Part shown: piece after piece, positions 1-10,192 of the stretch | Layout of the letters: each line of letters begins with the position of its first letter | Position numbering within the stretch: the first letter of the stretch is position 1 | From: Emydura subglobosa | Lineage: Eukaryota; Chordata; Testudines; Chelidae | Assembly: GCA_007922225.1 (NCBI GenBank) | Contig: ML679974.1 | Span: forward strand, 685,657-749,656 | Direction: 5' to 3' | Length of the DNA: 64,000 bases | The notes under the pieces: generated by a model | What the model saw: only the letters and a program-made list of their open reading frames with translations | Told to the model about the DNA's origin: nothing | Databases searched by the model: none | Made by a program: the position numbers and the translations under genes

Positions 1-269
1 AATGCAGCCTGGGGTGGAGGGTGGTAACCACCCAGTGCTGGGACAGAAGGAATTGTGAATGGCTACAGCAGAGCATTTAGCAAAAGTTTCACAGAAACTA
101 TTCAGGAAAAAATGCCAATGTCATTTATAATGAACAGTTTAAGGTGGAATTGTTTGTCATCCATAACTGATGGGTTTGATATATTGGGGAAATGCACTGT
201 TAGCTAAATGGCTGTATAAATAGCTCACCACCACAATATGCAATATGATTAAATTAATTCTACATTCAT
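1..269. other. Non-coding flank, nothing recognised
   Basis: AT-rich unique-looking sequence left of the old CR1 copy. I see no ORF of interest, splice-supported exon or recognisable repeat. Confidence 0.5.
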
Positions 270-375
270 ATTTCATAGATTCAAAGGCCAGAAGGGATCT
301 TTCTCATAATCTAGTCTGACTTCTTGCACAGCACAGTCAGCGAACCTTGCCCACTAATTTCTGCATGAAGCTCAT
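270..375 (-). mobile_element. Old CR1 LINE, 3' tail (left piece of a split copy)
   Basis: The text from about 270 (catagattcaaaggccagaa) is the reverse complement of an older CR1 3' end, with the 'ccagaagggatc...atctagtctgacttc' signature of turtle CR1 subfamilies. It stops at about 375, where the DIRS left terminus begins. The same CR1 resumes after the DIRS at about 6,493. The two pieces are therefore one old copy in minus orientation that the DIRS element entered. Confidence 0.7.
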
Positions 376-403
376 AAAACAGGGTTACTTACCAGTAACT
401 GTT

Positions 404-596
404 GTTCTTCGAGATGTGTTGCTCATATCCATTCCCATTTAGGTGTGTGCGCGCTCCGTGCACAGTTTCCCGGAACTTTTTTGCCCTTAGCAGTCCCGGT
501 AGGGTCAGCTCAGGCGCCCCCTGGAGTCCCGAGCGCATGTCGCGGTACATAGGGCAGTGCCGACCCCACCGGCCCCCAGTCCCTTCTTTCTGCCGA
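404..596. repeat. DIRS left inverted terminal repeat
   Basis: This segment matches, as reverse complement, about 6,302-6,492 with only a few mismatches. Shared blocks include the 'ggcgccccctggagtcc' and 'ttcccggaacttttttgccc' stretches. A roughly 28-nt extension (376-403, aaaacagggttacttaccag) lies outside the repeated part and is also copied in the internal complementary region. Confidence 0.85.
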
Positions 597-626
597 CTCC
601 GACAGTGGGGACGGAGGGTGGGTGCG

Positions 627-722
627 GAATGGATATGAGCAACACATCTCGAAGAACAACAGTTACTGGTAAGTAACCCTGTTTTCTACCTTTGAGTGAT
701 TGCTCATATCCATTCCCATTTA
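627..722. repeat. DIRS internal complementary region (ICR)
   Basis: The first part (about 627-677, starting gcggaatggatatgagcaac) is the reverse complement of the element's left terminus at 376-430. The second part (about 678-722, ctacctttgagtgattgctc...) is the reverse complement of the right terminus near 6,453-6,492. A single segment complementary to both termini laid end to end is the diagnostic feature of DIRS. It is thought to template circularisation of the cDNA. It also forms a roughly 50-bp near-perfect inverted repeat with the left end. Confidence 0.85.
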
Positions 723-758
723 GGTGACTAAATAGCCATACATGGAGGTGGGTAGAAG

Positions 759-1118
759 TTAGCATTGCGCCGCCCTGGCCAGGACGGCTCTGCCAAACCC
801 CGCGTCCTCTCTCGCCTGTTGCACGATGGCGTAGTGGGACGTAAAGGTATGTACCGTCGACCAGGTCGCTGCTCTGCAGATGTCCTGCAGGGGCACTCTC
901 CCCAGGAAGGCCGCAGATGAGGCCTGGACCCTGGTCGAGTGTGCCGTTACAGCCCCTGGAAGAGGTACCTTTGCCTGCTCATAACAGGTCCTGATGCAGG
1001 TGGTGATCCAGGTGGAGATGCACTGGGTGGAGACAGGTGAGCCCTTCATCCGGTCCGCCACTGCCACGAACAGCTGCGTCGACTTCCGGAAGGGCTTGGT
1101 CCTCTCTATGTAGAAGTA
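759..1118 (-). pseudogene. DIRS tyrosine recombinase, C-terminal part only
   Basis: The minus-strand frame ending at 759 encodes a tyrosine-recombinase C-terminus. It contains an HxxR box (AHSTR, about 930-950), then ICRAATWSTVHTF and a terminal HY, giving the H-R-W-Y series expected around the active site. The catalytic Tyr is in the SHY motif. Upstream residues (RTKPFRKSTQLFV) are also typical of DIRS recombinases. The N-terminal half of the domain is lost at the deletion junction with RT (about 1,110-1,121). It lacks its own start and follows a stop at 1,119-1,121 in the same frame, so it should not be expressed as an active enzyme. Confidence 0.8.
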
Positions 1119-1463
1119 TCAGGAGTAAAACCCTTGTCCCCTTTCCCCTGGTGGGACCTCCTCCACCGCCCCCAGCTGGAGGAGGGAGCAGACTTCCTGA
1201 GTGAGGAGTTGCTCGTGCAGTGGGTCCCTGAAGGGAGACTGGACCGGAGGGGAGTCCGGGGGGAAGAGCATGAGCTGCAGTGCATAGCCCCTGCGGACTA
1301 TACCAAGGACCCATTGGTCCAACGTGACACTTTGCCAGTGGGCGTAGTACGGCCGTAATCTGTGGGCAAAGGGTCGGTCGAGAGGCAGGGGGTAAGTAAG
1401 AGTACCACCCCCTTGCGCACCATCAAAAGGACTTTTTATTATTCTGGCCCTTATTTGAGCCAC
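1119..1463 (-). pseudogene. DIRS reverse transcriptase ORF, N-terminal remnant
   Basis: A 114-codon open frame overlaps the end of gag by about 40 nt in another frame. It contains the DIRS-type pre-RT region (HRLRPYYAHWQSVTLDQWVL, then ...LLQLGAVEEVPPGERGQGFYS). The frame hits TGA at 1,119-1,121 immediately after GFYS, where an Arg codon is common in relatives; a CpG decay of CGA is a plausible cause. Two codons later the sequence jumps to tyrosine-recombinase homology, so the polymerase core with its catalytic aspartates and the RNase H are absent. Confidence 0.75.
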
Positions 1464-3690
1464 GGGTCCCCGCCGAAGACCCCGAACGATTACGGCAGTT
1501 AGGGCCTCTAAACCTCTCCCGACCCCTTCTGGGTTGGGCGGGTCTAGGGGGCTGCCTCAGTGGTTGTTGAGGCTGCCGCTGGCCCTGAGGGCGATTTTGA
1601 CACCTTGCAGCCTGAGGGGTGTAAATCCCCAGGGAGCATAGCGTGGCCCTTGAGTCTTTGAGGGTGTGTAACTTGTCATCAGTGCTGTCCGCGAAAAGTC
1701 CAGCTCCATCGAAAGGAAGATCCTGGATGGTGCACTGGGCTTCCCAGGACAGACCCGACGACTGAAGCCACGAGGCCCTCCTCATGGTGATGGCCGATGC
1801 TATGCCCCTACTAGCGGCGTCCGCCGCGTCGCTGGAAGAGTTCAGGGCTGCTCCTGCCACTGCAGCCCCTTCCTCTATTACCGCCATGAAGTCCGCAGTC
1901 TTGTCCTGGGGCAGGACCTGTGGAAGGACCTCAGCAAGCCTCTGTAGCGAGGACCATAGGTTGAGGTTGTAACTCCCTAGGAGCGCCTGATGGTTGGCGA
2001 TCCTCAGTTGCAGAGACGCTGTTGTATAGGCCTTGCGGCCAAAGAGGTCCAGTTTCTTAGCATCCTTATTTTTTGGGGTGTTGGCTTGACCTCCTTGTCT
2101 CTCTCTCTGGTTGACAGCATCAACAACCAGAGAGCACGGTGCCGGATGGGTGTACAAGTACTCCACCCCCTCCATGGGGATGGAGTACTTCTTCTCGGCT
2201 CCCTTGGCAGTGGGAGGAACCAAGGCTGGAGTCTGCCAAAGGGACTTGGCCACCTTGAGCACCCTCTCGTGAATCGGGAGGGCTACCCTAGATGGACCTA
2301 CCATCCCCGAGGCTCCAAATAGGGGGTCCTCCTCCTCGGAGAGCTCTTTGAGATCCAGTCCCAGGTTACCAGCGACTCTTTTTAGCATGTCCTGATGAGC
2401 TCGAAAGTCCTGCCATGGACCTTTGCGACCACGGAAGGTGACGTCATCGGGGGATGAGGAGGAGGACTGAGGAAGGGGCCCTGTGGAGGGGCCTTCCTCC
2501 GGATCAGATCCCTCGTCCGAGGGGTGATCGCTTTCCCTGTGGGACGCTGAAGGCGGAGGCGGTGGTGCCCCAGATAATTTGAGGGAAACCGTCGCCTGTC
2601 CCACCTGTGTACCCCAGGGGCCCCAATAAGGCCACTGCCAAGGTCCCTGGGGCCATTGAGGAGCCGGCATCGGGGCCGAGTGGGTCACCCGGTGCCGTGA
2701 TCTAGACCCGAATCCACTGGAGCGGCGCTTGCTCCTGGTCTTGGGGGAGCGGCTCCGGGAACTAGAGGACGACAACGAATGTTGGTGCCATCGTGAGTGG
2801 TGCTGGCGGGAGGAAGAGCTGCTCGAGCCCAAGCGTCGCCTTCCTCTTGAGGATTTCCGACGGCGTTTGCCCCCTTTAGGTGACCAGGAGCGGTGCCGTC
2901 GGTGCCGTCGAGAAGATCGGGACCGGGATCTGGAGCAGTGCCGAGCTGTCGAACGGGACCGAGCGCGGGATGGACTGCGCGTCGGTGCCCGGCGAGTCGG
3001 TGCTGAGGGCGCCGGTGCTGGAGGCAGCGGTGCCGATGACGCCGGTGCTGTGAGTAGCGGTGCCGATGACGCCAGTGCCGCGTGTAGCTGTGACGGTACA
3101 GCTGGCTTTGCCGCAGATGGCGATGATGGGGTCTGCAGCGGCAGCAGTGCTGGTGACTCAGGCTGTGCCATGGAAGGTACCGGGATCCACACTGGACTGG
3201 GTGCTAGGGATCTGGACCGGTGCCGGGCGTTGTGGTGCCGAGCCGGGCTGTTGAGGGATGATGGTGTCGTCATCCCTCGAGAGCTCCTCGACCGTCCACG
3301 GTCCCGTGGCGTCGAGGAGCTGGACTCAGTGCCGGAGCTGGGAGGGGAGACCGCACTCTCAACCCTCCTCGACCGTCTGGGGGGAGACTTCGACTCCTGT
3401 CATTTCCACCCACCGGGTCCACCCATTACGGGCTTACCCTGAGACGCAAGTCCCAACCTCGGTTGAGGGTGGGACAGAGGCGTGGGCAGGCCCATGAGGG
3501 TGCGTGCCGCGGCGAACGCCTCCGGCGTCGACGGCCCCTGCAAGGGCTCTGCTCCACTCCGGAGAGTTGGGAAGGGCTCCTCACGTGGAGATGCCGGTGC
3601 CGGAGAAGCCTCGACGGCATGTGGCTGGGGCATCTCCGGACTCCCCCGGTGCCGGGTTGGTGGTGCAGAGGAGTCCTGGCGCGTTGTCTC
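1423..3690 (-). pseudogene. DIRS gag-like ORF, main part (LAP2alpha-like domain)
   Basis: The minus-strand frame reads from the CR1 junction (about 3,690) to a stop at 1,423, with a single in-frame TGA at 3,400-3,402. Downstream of that stop, 616 codons remain open from Met at 3,273. The N-terminal half is low-complexity and Arg/Ser-rich (RSRS and RHRRHR repeats), like SR-type RNA-binding tails. A Trp/Pro segment follows (QWPQGPWQWPYWGPWG). The C-terminal third (DLFGRKAYTTASLQLRIAN..., MRRASWLQSSGL, LPFDGAGLFADSTDDKLHTL, KDSRATLCSLGIYTP) resembles the DIRS gag family from which the LAP2alpha-specific domain of mammalian TMPO is thought to derive. The preserved length suggests a fairly young copy or subfamily. 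Confidence 0.8.
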
Positions 3691-5880
3691 ATAGAATCAT
3701 AGAATATTAGAGTTGGAAGGGACCTCAGGAGGTCATCTAGTCCAACCCCCTGCTCAAAGCAGGACTAACCTCAGCTATATCATCCCAGCCAGGGCTTTGT
3801 CAAGCCTCAGCTTAAAAACCTCTAAGGATGGAGATTCCACCACCTCCCTAGGTAACCCATTCCAGTGCTTCACCACCCTCCTAGTAAAAAACTTTTTCCT
3901 AATGTCCAACCTAGACCTCCCCAACTGCAACTTGAGACCGTTGCTCCTTGTTCTGTCATCTTCCACCACCGAGAACAGCCTAGCCCCATCCTCCCTGGAA
4001 GCCCCTTTCAGGTAGTTAAAGGCCGCTATCAAATCCCCCCTCACTCTTCTCTTCTGCAGACTAAACAAGCCCAGTTCCCTCAGCCTCTCCTCATAAGTCC
4101 TGTGCTCCAGCCCCCTAATCATTTTTGTTGCCCTCCGCTGGACTCTCTCCAACTTGTCCACATCCTTTTTGTAGTGGGGGGCCCAAAACTGGACACAATA
4201 TTCTAAATACGGCCTCACCAATGCCGAATAGAGGGGAATAATCACTTCCCGTGACCTGCTGGCAATGCCCTTCCTAATGCAGCCCAATATGCCATTAGCC
4301 TTCTTGACAACCAGGGCACACTGCTGACTCATATCCAGCTTTTTATCCACCGTTACCCCCAGGTCCTTTTCTGCAGAGCTGCTGCCCAGCTCGTCGGTCC
4401 CCAGTCTATAGCTGTGCATGGGATTCTTCCTTCCTAAGTGGAGGACTCTGCACTTGTCCTTGTTGAACCTCATTAGATTTCTTTTGGCCCAATCCTCCAG
4501 TTTGTTTAGGTCACTCTGTATCCTATCCCTACCCTCCAGGGTATCTACCACTCCCCCCAGCTTAGTGTCGTCTGCAAACTTGCTGAGAGTGCAATCTACC
4601 CCATCCTCCAGATCATTAATAAAGATGTTGAACAAAACCGGCCCCAGGACCGACCCCTGGGGAACTCCGCTTGTGACCGGTTGCCAGCTAGACATGGAGC
4701 CATTGAGCCTACTCGTTGAGCCCTATGCCCTAGCCAGTTCTCTATCCATTTTATAGTCCATTCATCCAACCCATACTTCTTTAACTTGCTGATAAGAATA
4801 CTGTGCGAGACAGTATCAAAAGCTTTGCTAAAGTCAAGGTATATCACATCCACCGCCTTCCCTACATCCACAGAGCCAGTCACCTCATCATAGAAAGCAA
4901 TCAGGTTGGTCAGGCATGACTTTCCCTTAGTGAATCCGTGTTGACTGTTCCTGATCACCTTCCTCTCCTCCAAGTGCCTTAAAATGGATTCCTTAAGGAC
5001 CTGCTCCATGATTTTTCCAGGGATTGAGGTGAGGCTGACCGGTCTGTAGTTCCCTGGATCCTCTTTCCTCCCTTTTTTGAAGATGGGCACTATATTTGCT
5101 TTTTTCCAGTCCTCAGGGACCTCCCCCTGTTCCCACGAGCTTTCAAAGATAATAGCCAATGGCTCTGAAATCACCTCAGCCAACTCCTTCAGCACCCTCG
5201 GGTGCATTGCATCCGGCCCCATGGACTTGTGAATGTCCAATCCTTCTAAATAGTCTTGGACCCATTCCTTCTGCACTGCGGGATGTTCGCCTCCTTCCCA
5301 TTCTGTGCCACCCAGTGCAGCAGTCTGAGAGCTGATCTTGTCTGTGAAGACAGAGGCAAAAAAGGCATTGAGTACCTCAGCTTTCTCCACATCCTCCGTC
5401 ACTAGGTCGCCTCCCTCATTCTCTAAGGGGCCCACACTTTCTCTAATCTTCCTCTTGTTGGCAACATGCCTGTAGAAACCCTTCTTGTTCCCCTTCACGT
5501 CCCTTGCTAGCTGCAACTCCAATTGTGCTTTGGCCTTCCTGATTTCATTCCTGCACGTTCGAGCAGTGTTTATATAATCCTCCCTAGTCATCTGACCAAG
5601 CTTCCACTTCTTGTAAGCTTCTTTTTTGTGTTTAAGTTTGCCAAGGACATCTTTGTTAAGCCAAGCTGGATGCCTACCATACTTGCTATTCTTTCTGCAC
5701 ATCGGGATGGTTTGCTCTTGGGCCCTCAATAAGGTCTCTTTAAAAAACAGCCAGCTCTCTTGGGTTCCTTTCCCCCTCATATTAGCCTCCCAGGGAATCC
5801 TGCCCATCAGTTCCCTGAGGGAGTCAAAGTCCGCTTTTCTGAAGTCCATGGTCCGTATCCTGCTGCTCTCCTTTCCTCCT
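3691..5880 (-). mobile_element. CR1 LINE, 5'-truncated, inserted in DIRS gag
   Basis: CR1 in minus orientation. The 3' end at about 3,691 has the octamer-like tail (ATTCTATG repeats), and the 5' truncation is near 5,875-5,880. It retains the linker and reverse transcriptase of ORF2 in two overlapping frames: 5,849 to 4,596, then 4,695 to 3,775. RT blocks are visible: [60 protein letters not shown] and the FADD catalytic box. The endonuclease domain is missing. Against the 27-kb copy, one base is missing near 4,704-4,711, which splits the frame. Otherwise the copy is little decayed. Confidence 0.92.
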
Positions 5881-6210
5881 TTCGTCCTTGGATGATGATG
5901 TCGGTGCCGGCGGAGCGCTCCGCACCGAGGAGACTCTTGGTGCCGCAGATAACTGCGCTGGCTCGGGGTCCGGACGTAGAGCGGACTCCATCAATATTTC
6001 CTTCAGCCGCGCTTCTCTCTCCTTCTGGGTCCGCGGCTTGAAGGCCCTGCAGATTTTACATCTGTCCCTGCGGTGCTGCTCCCCGAGGCATCGGAGGCAG
6101 CGTGAGTGAGGGTCACTCACAGGGACCGGCTTGGCACATTCGGTGCAAGGCTTGAAACCTGTTGAGCCAGGCATGGCCCAACGCAGAGAGAACCCCTGAG
6201 GGTTTTCCAA
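5880..6210 (-). pseudogene. DIRS gag-like ORF, N-terminal piece (zinc-knuckle-like)
   Basis: This is the 5' end of the same gag ORF, separated from the main part by the inserted CR1. It may start at Met 6,210 or, more likely by similarity, at the internal Met near 6,174. It carries a Cys-rich motif (CTECAKP...CLRCLGEQH...CKIC), then a Lys/Arg/Glu-rich helix (QKEREARLKEIL). This N-terminal Cys/His arrangement is standard for vertebrate DIRS gag proteins. The reading frame runs into CR1 sequence at about 5,870-5,880, so the last roughly 18 residues of the open frame are CR1-encoded. Confidence 0.75.
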
Positions 6211-6301
6211 ACTATCTAACTAACTGAAAACGATTTGTAGAACAAAGAGCTAAGGGTCTGCGACTTGCAAGCAAGAGGCAAAGTTCCAACAACCGTCAAC
6301 G

Positions 6302-6492
6302 GGCGGAAAGAAGGAACTGGGGGCCGGTGGGGTCGGCAGTGCCCTATGTACCGCGACATGCGCGTGGGACTCCAGGGGGCGCCTGAGCCGACCCTACCGG
6401 GACTGCTAAGGGCAAAAAAGTTCCGGGAAACTGTGCACGGAGCGCACACACACCTAAATGGGAATGGATATGAGCGATCACTCGAAGATAGA
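6302..6492. repeat. DIRS right inverted terminal repeat
   Basis: Reverse complement of the left repeat at about 404-596. The two arms diverge sharply inward of the 'cccttctttc' block (about 590 on the left, 6,302 on the right). The outermost bases (tcactcgaagatagaa, about 6,477-6,492) are repeated, with small changes, in the internal complementary region at 678-695. That sets the right boundary of the element. Confidence 0.85.
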
Positions 6493-6845
6493 ACTACTGT
6501 TTCAGCTACAACATGTATCTTTTATAAAGACATCCAGCCTTGATTTATAGGCTGCATGGGACAGAGAAGTCACCATCTCCCTAGCTCAGTTGCTCCAATG
6601 CTTAATTACCCACGCAGTTAACAACCTGCACTTCATTTCCAGTCTGAATCTGTCCAGCTTCAGCTTCCAACCACTGGGCCTCATTATGCTTTTTTCTGCC
6701 AGATTAAAGAGCTATCAGAAATCTCTACTCCAGGTAGGTACTTGGCAATCAGCTCTTCAAGAAACTAAATAGATTTAGAGTCTTTAGTCTGGGTTTTTCA
6801 GACCTTGATTAATTCCTGTAGCTGTTTTCTGAACCCTGAATATTT
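6493..6845 (-). mobile_element. Old CR1 LINE, right piece of the split copy
   Basis: Continuation of the old CR1 whose 3' tail lies at 270-375. Recognisable blocks are 'catccagccttgatttatag', 'ccaatgcttaattaccc', 'tcatttccagtctgaatctg' and 'cagattaaagagc', all in minus orientation. They fade out near 6,845 after a 'ttttctgaaccct' block. Together the two pieces form one older CR1 fragment of about 450 bp. Confidence 0.7.
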
Positions 6846-9804
6846 CTTTCTTTTCTTTTTATTTATTACAAATGACTTTAATGAATTAAAGTAATCATTT
6901 CACAATGTTTGCTTCAGCTAGGTAGCTAGCTGCACTCTATGCTTACTTTAGATAGTAACACCTGGATTCACAAACAATAAAACTATCCTCTTATCCTTCA
7001 TGCTGTTCTAGCTGCTGTATATGCTGCTCTTTAAATGAGGAACACAGGCATGTTAAGCTAATGGAGTGACTCGATGGGCCGCCATGAGGACCTCTGCGTA
7101 ATTACCATTCTGATATGCATGAGAAAATGTGAGACACTTATTTCTTTTTATTGAGAACATTTGAAATTGGTGGCCCCTTTGCTCCTTTCCCATTGACCTT
7201 CTCCTCCTTCACACGCCACATGCTCATCAATGTCACCAAGTCCTTCTGTGATCATTCGTTTTAATATGAAATTTTAGGATTTTGACAATCTGGCCGCTCA
7301 CTTTGATACTGTTATGCCAAAAGGTGCTCATGGCTGCCTGCCCTTGGATGAGTCTTGGGTCCAAAGACAACCACAGAGCCCGTTAAAGGCAGCGGGGCCA
7401 CGCTCTCTCAAGTTCAGCAGCAGGAGCAATCAAGCCCTTTTACATAGTAAAGACAGCTGCAGACTTTGGTGGCAGCCACCTATAGCACTAAGCATCATGG
7501 CAAACCAGAGCTAACCCAGGTAGATTAACAGGGGTTTCCCTGCTTGCAATGCAAACACAGGGGTTGCAGGATGTGTGCGTTGGATGCCAAAAAGCCAGAA
7601 GAAACAGTTGAGAGTGTGTCCCTGAGAGGAAGCAGAGGCTCCTTGGGCGCAGGGCTTGCTGGAGGGGCAGATCTGGAAATTTCTGGGCAAAGAAACTACC
7701 TGCTGCTTTTTGTTTCTGCTGCGTTCAGAGAAAAAGGACATTGTGGACATTCTCTGTAAATAAATAAGATTCCACCAAGATTATACCTGTATTGTGCCAT
7801 CAATTTATCATCCTAATTGTAACCCTGCAAGGCCCTTAAACTGGCTACCATTGTGGCCCAAAGGAACAACAACACAATGTGTTGACAAATGAATGGATTA
7901 TACAGAGGGGATGCAAACCTCTCCTTATCTCAGCTGTTCCTTTGCATTTGTGGTGCTGTGGCAGGCATTTGGACAGAGCAGAGTGAATTCTGGGAAGGGA
8001 GTCTTTTTCCCCCCCAGAATGCTCTCTGCTGGCATGAGCAAGGGGTTGGCCCTTGCATGAGTGGCGCTGCAGGGCTATGGCTTTGTGGTGAGTGCTGCCA
8101 GCTCTACAGAGATGGCTGGAAAACATGACATACACTTTTAACAGCCCAGCATCCTAAACTAGGATATTAAAGTGATCCCCAGTGCACAGCTGCTCGGAAA
8201 GCATCGGGCATCATTGCAGAGAACATATCCTGGGAGCGCCATGGGAAATGTGCCCCTAGCTGGAGTTTAGCTTGCACGATGGCCCTGCAGTGCATTCTAG
8301 CTAATCTAAGCAGGAAGAGCCCAATCCAAAACCCACTGGAATCAATGGAAAGACTGCCAGAGAGCAGGCCCCTATAGTATCTGACATTCAGTACAGATTA
8401 CCCACTGCAGGGCCTAGGCGTGCGGCCAAGCAGAAAAGGTTGGGTTCTCCCTTCTAACACACCCGCCGTGTGGCCACCCTGACCTCTCTAACTTCTGCCT
8501 CTGCAGCACGCTACATGTCACCCATGTACGGGATGTTTATCTGTCCCGACCTTGGAGTGAAATATAATGGCCTGCAGGGCCCCTAATCCTGACAACAACT
8601 TTGATGATAATATTATTGAACCAGTGTTTGTTGTTCCTAGGGAGAGCTGGGCTGAGGGTTGTTTCCTAGCACAAATGGTTGCACAGTTTACGAATTATTC
8701 CTGCTCTGAAAGCAGCATCGGGTATTTAAAGAGGTGCTTAAATGATCCAGTCTGCTCCCCACCTGAGTCCCAGGGACTGTTATGCCAAAGCAGCACTCTC
8801 AGCACACTGAGAAGATGGCATTTTACATTGCCCCTGACCCCAGTGAGATCTTGCTGCTCACTCTTTCTGGCCAGTTCAAGACACAGCACTGATGGACTCA
8901 GCAGGGAGTCACAGCCTTCTCTTCTCCCCAAGGGGAGGATGTCTGGGCAGATTAGGAAGAGGGGTAATGATGAGAAAGGTCTGCCCCCAAAAGGTGCTGC
9001 TTAGCATCCTGATAACACCTCAAGATCAGCTCCTGAAAAGAGAATCACCAGAAAGGGAATAATGGGTTGGAGACATTCCAAAGTATCTTTCAGGTCACTC
9101 CAATCCCCAGTGATAATGTCCAATTCATCCTTTAGGGGTAGCAGCTCCTTGCCAGCAGTCAAGGTTAGGTGACACTTTCCAGTCAGAGTCTGATTTTGAA
9201 ATTCCTGCTCCCATTCTCACTTCCACCCCAATAAAGGAGTCCATACCGATCCTCCTGGACGTGGCATGGGGAGGAGATTAGGGATCTGAAATGGCCAGAA
9301 ATATTGAAAACATGGAAACAAAAGTCCCACCCCCCTTGTTAGGAAAAAAACAGAAACTTTGGGGAAAACTGCTACAGTGGTTACTTGCCTATCAAAACTA
9401 AAGTTTATTTACTTCATTAAAAATGAGAAGCATATTAGGTATAACTGAGCACATAAAAAGTACTATTTGGTCTAGTTATGAAATAAATAAATATAAATTC
9501 TTTAGTTTTTATTCAAATAATAATGACAAGTATACCTAGTCGTGGGGACAGAGCTGCAGCTGCACACTAGAGTCCTTAGATGGATTTTTTTTTTTTTTGC
9601 CTGTTGGCAAATAGGAAAAACATTAAGTGTTGAAAATAGAAAACATCCTTTTGTAAACAAAAAAGGAAGGTTAACTCCTTTGGGGTCAGCAATAATGTGT
9701 AAATAAACATGAGCCGATGTCATCGTGCAGATACAGAAGAAGCTCATGTTTCTAAAGGAAAAGCTCAGAAAATGAACAATGTCGTTAACAGAGCACAATA
9801 TTAA
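6846..9804. other. Intergenic, no gene recognised
   Basis: I see no exon or well-defined transposon here. ORFs such as 8,567-9,004 (+) lack recognisable domains. There are low-complexity bits: T-rich 6,845-6,865 and a T run at about 9,583-9,598. Short 'ctggaatcaatgg'-type foldback fragments occur around 8,320-8,375. Confidence 0.45.
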
Positions 9805-9807
9805 AAC

Positions 9808-10150
9808 AAAAACGAGAGTCCTGTAGCACCTTAAAGACTAACAAATTCCTGCGGGCATAAGCTTTCATTGGCTGCAACCCACTTCGTCAGATGCATGAAA
9901 TAGAAATCAGATAGGGGGTATATATATACATCCAAGGGTAAGAACCGACAATGGGGAGGGTAGGTGTTAGCAAAGTCCATTCAGTTAGAGTAGATGAGGC
10001 CTATTCACCACCATTTATTAGAAGGTGAGAATGCGTGAACAGTGACAATTACTTCTTGTAATGAGATAACTATTCCAAGTCCCTGTTCAATCTCAGTCTG
10101 ATTGTGTCAAGTTTGCATATGAGTTCCAGCTCTGCAGTTTCTCACTGAAG
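9808..10150 (-). mobile_element. Probable Penelope-like element, 3' fragment
   Basis: The sequence 'gagtcctgtagcaccttaaagactaac ... gcataagctttcattgg ... cacttcgtcagatgcatgaaa' is the very common turtle interspersed repeat that ends with 'aaggtgcYacaggactc'. It is followed at 10,080-10,145 by 'caatctcagtctgattgtg...gagttccagctctgcagtttctc'. From memory this belongs to the 3' end of a Penelope-like (GIY-YIG) retroelement in minus orientation. I see no intact coding part, so the family name is provisional. Confidence 0.5.
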
Positions 10151-10192
10151 TCCCTTTTTTAAACACTTGTTTTTAAAACACTTTTTACTTTT
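10151..10192. repeat. 42-bp sequence duplicated at 12,291
   Basis: The block starting 'tccctttttt aaacacttgt' and continuing to about 10,192 is repeated base for base at 12,291-12,332. The second copy is followed by a 17-A run. It is too long and too T/A-structured to be chance; see the finding. Confidence 0.7.

Larger units (their letters stand above)
376..6492 (-). mobile_element. DIRS-like tyrosine-recombinase retrotransposon, internally deleted, with nested CR1
   Basis: DIRS elements are LTR-less retrotransposons that replicate through a circular intermediate and integrate with a tyrosine recombinase. Seen here: inverted terminal repeats at about 404-596 and 6,302-6,492; an internal complementary region at 627-722 that copies both outer ends joined together; and a minus-strand gag-like ORF (6,210 down to 1,423, interrupted by a CR1). 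These are followed by the beginning of the RT ORF (1,463 to 1,119) and the C-terminal part of a tyrosine recombinase (about 1,118 to 759). The gag, RT, YR, ICR order matches canonical DIRS1-type elements. Most of RT, RNase H and the recombinase N-terminus are missing, so the copy is non-autonomous. No target-site duplication is apparent, as expected for recombinase-mediated insertion. Gypsy and Ngaro alternatives fit less well because of the inverted ends plus ICR. Confidence 0.88.

Noticed and set aside
376..6492. Endogenous retrovirus or LTR element as the identity of the large left element
   Set aside because: The ends are inverted, not direct repeats. An internal complementary region and a tyrosine recombinase replace LTRs and integrase, so DIRS fits and ERV does not.
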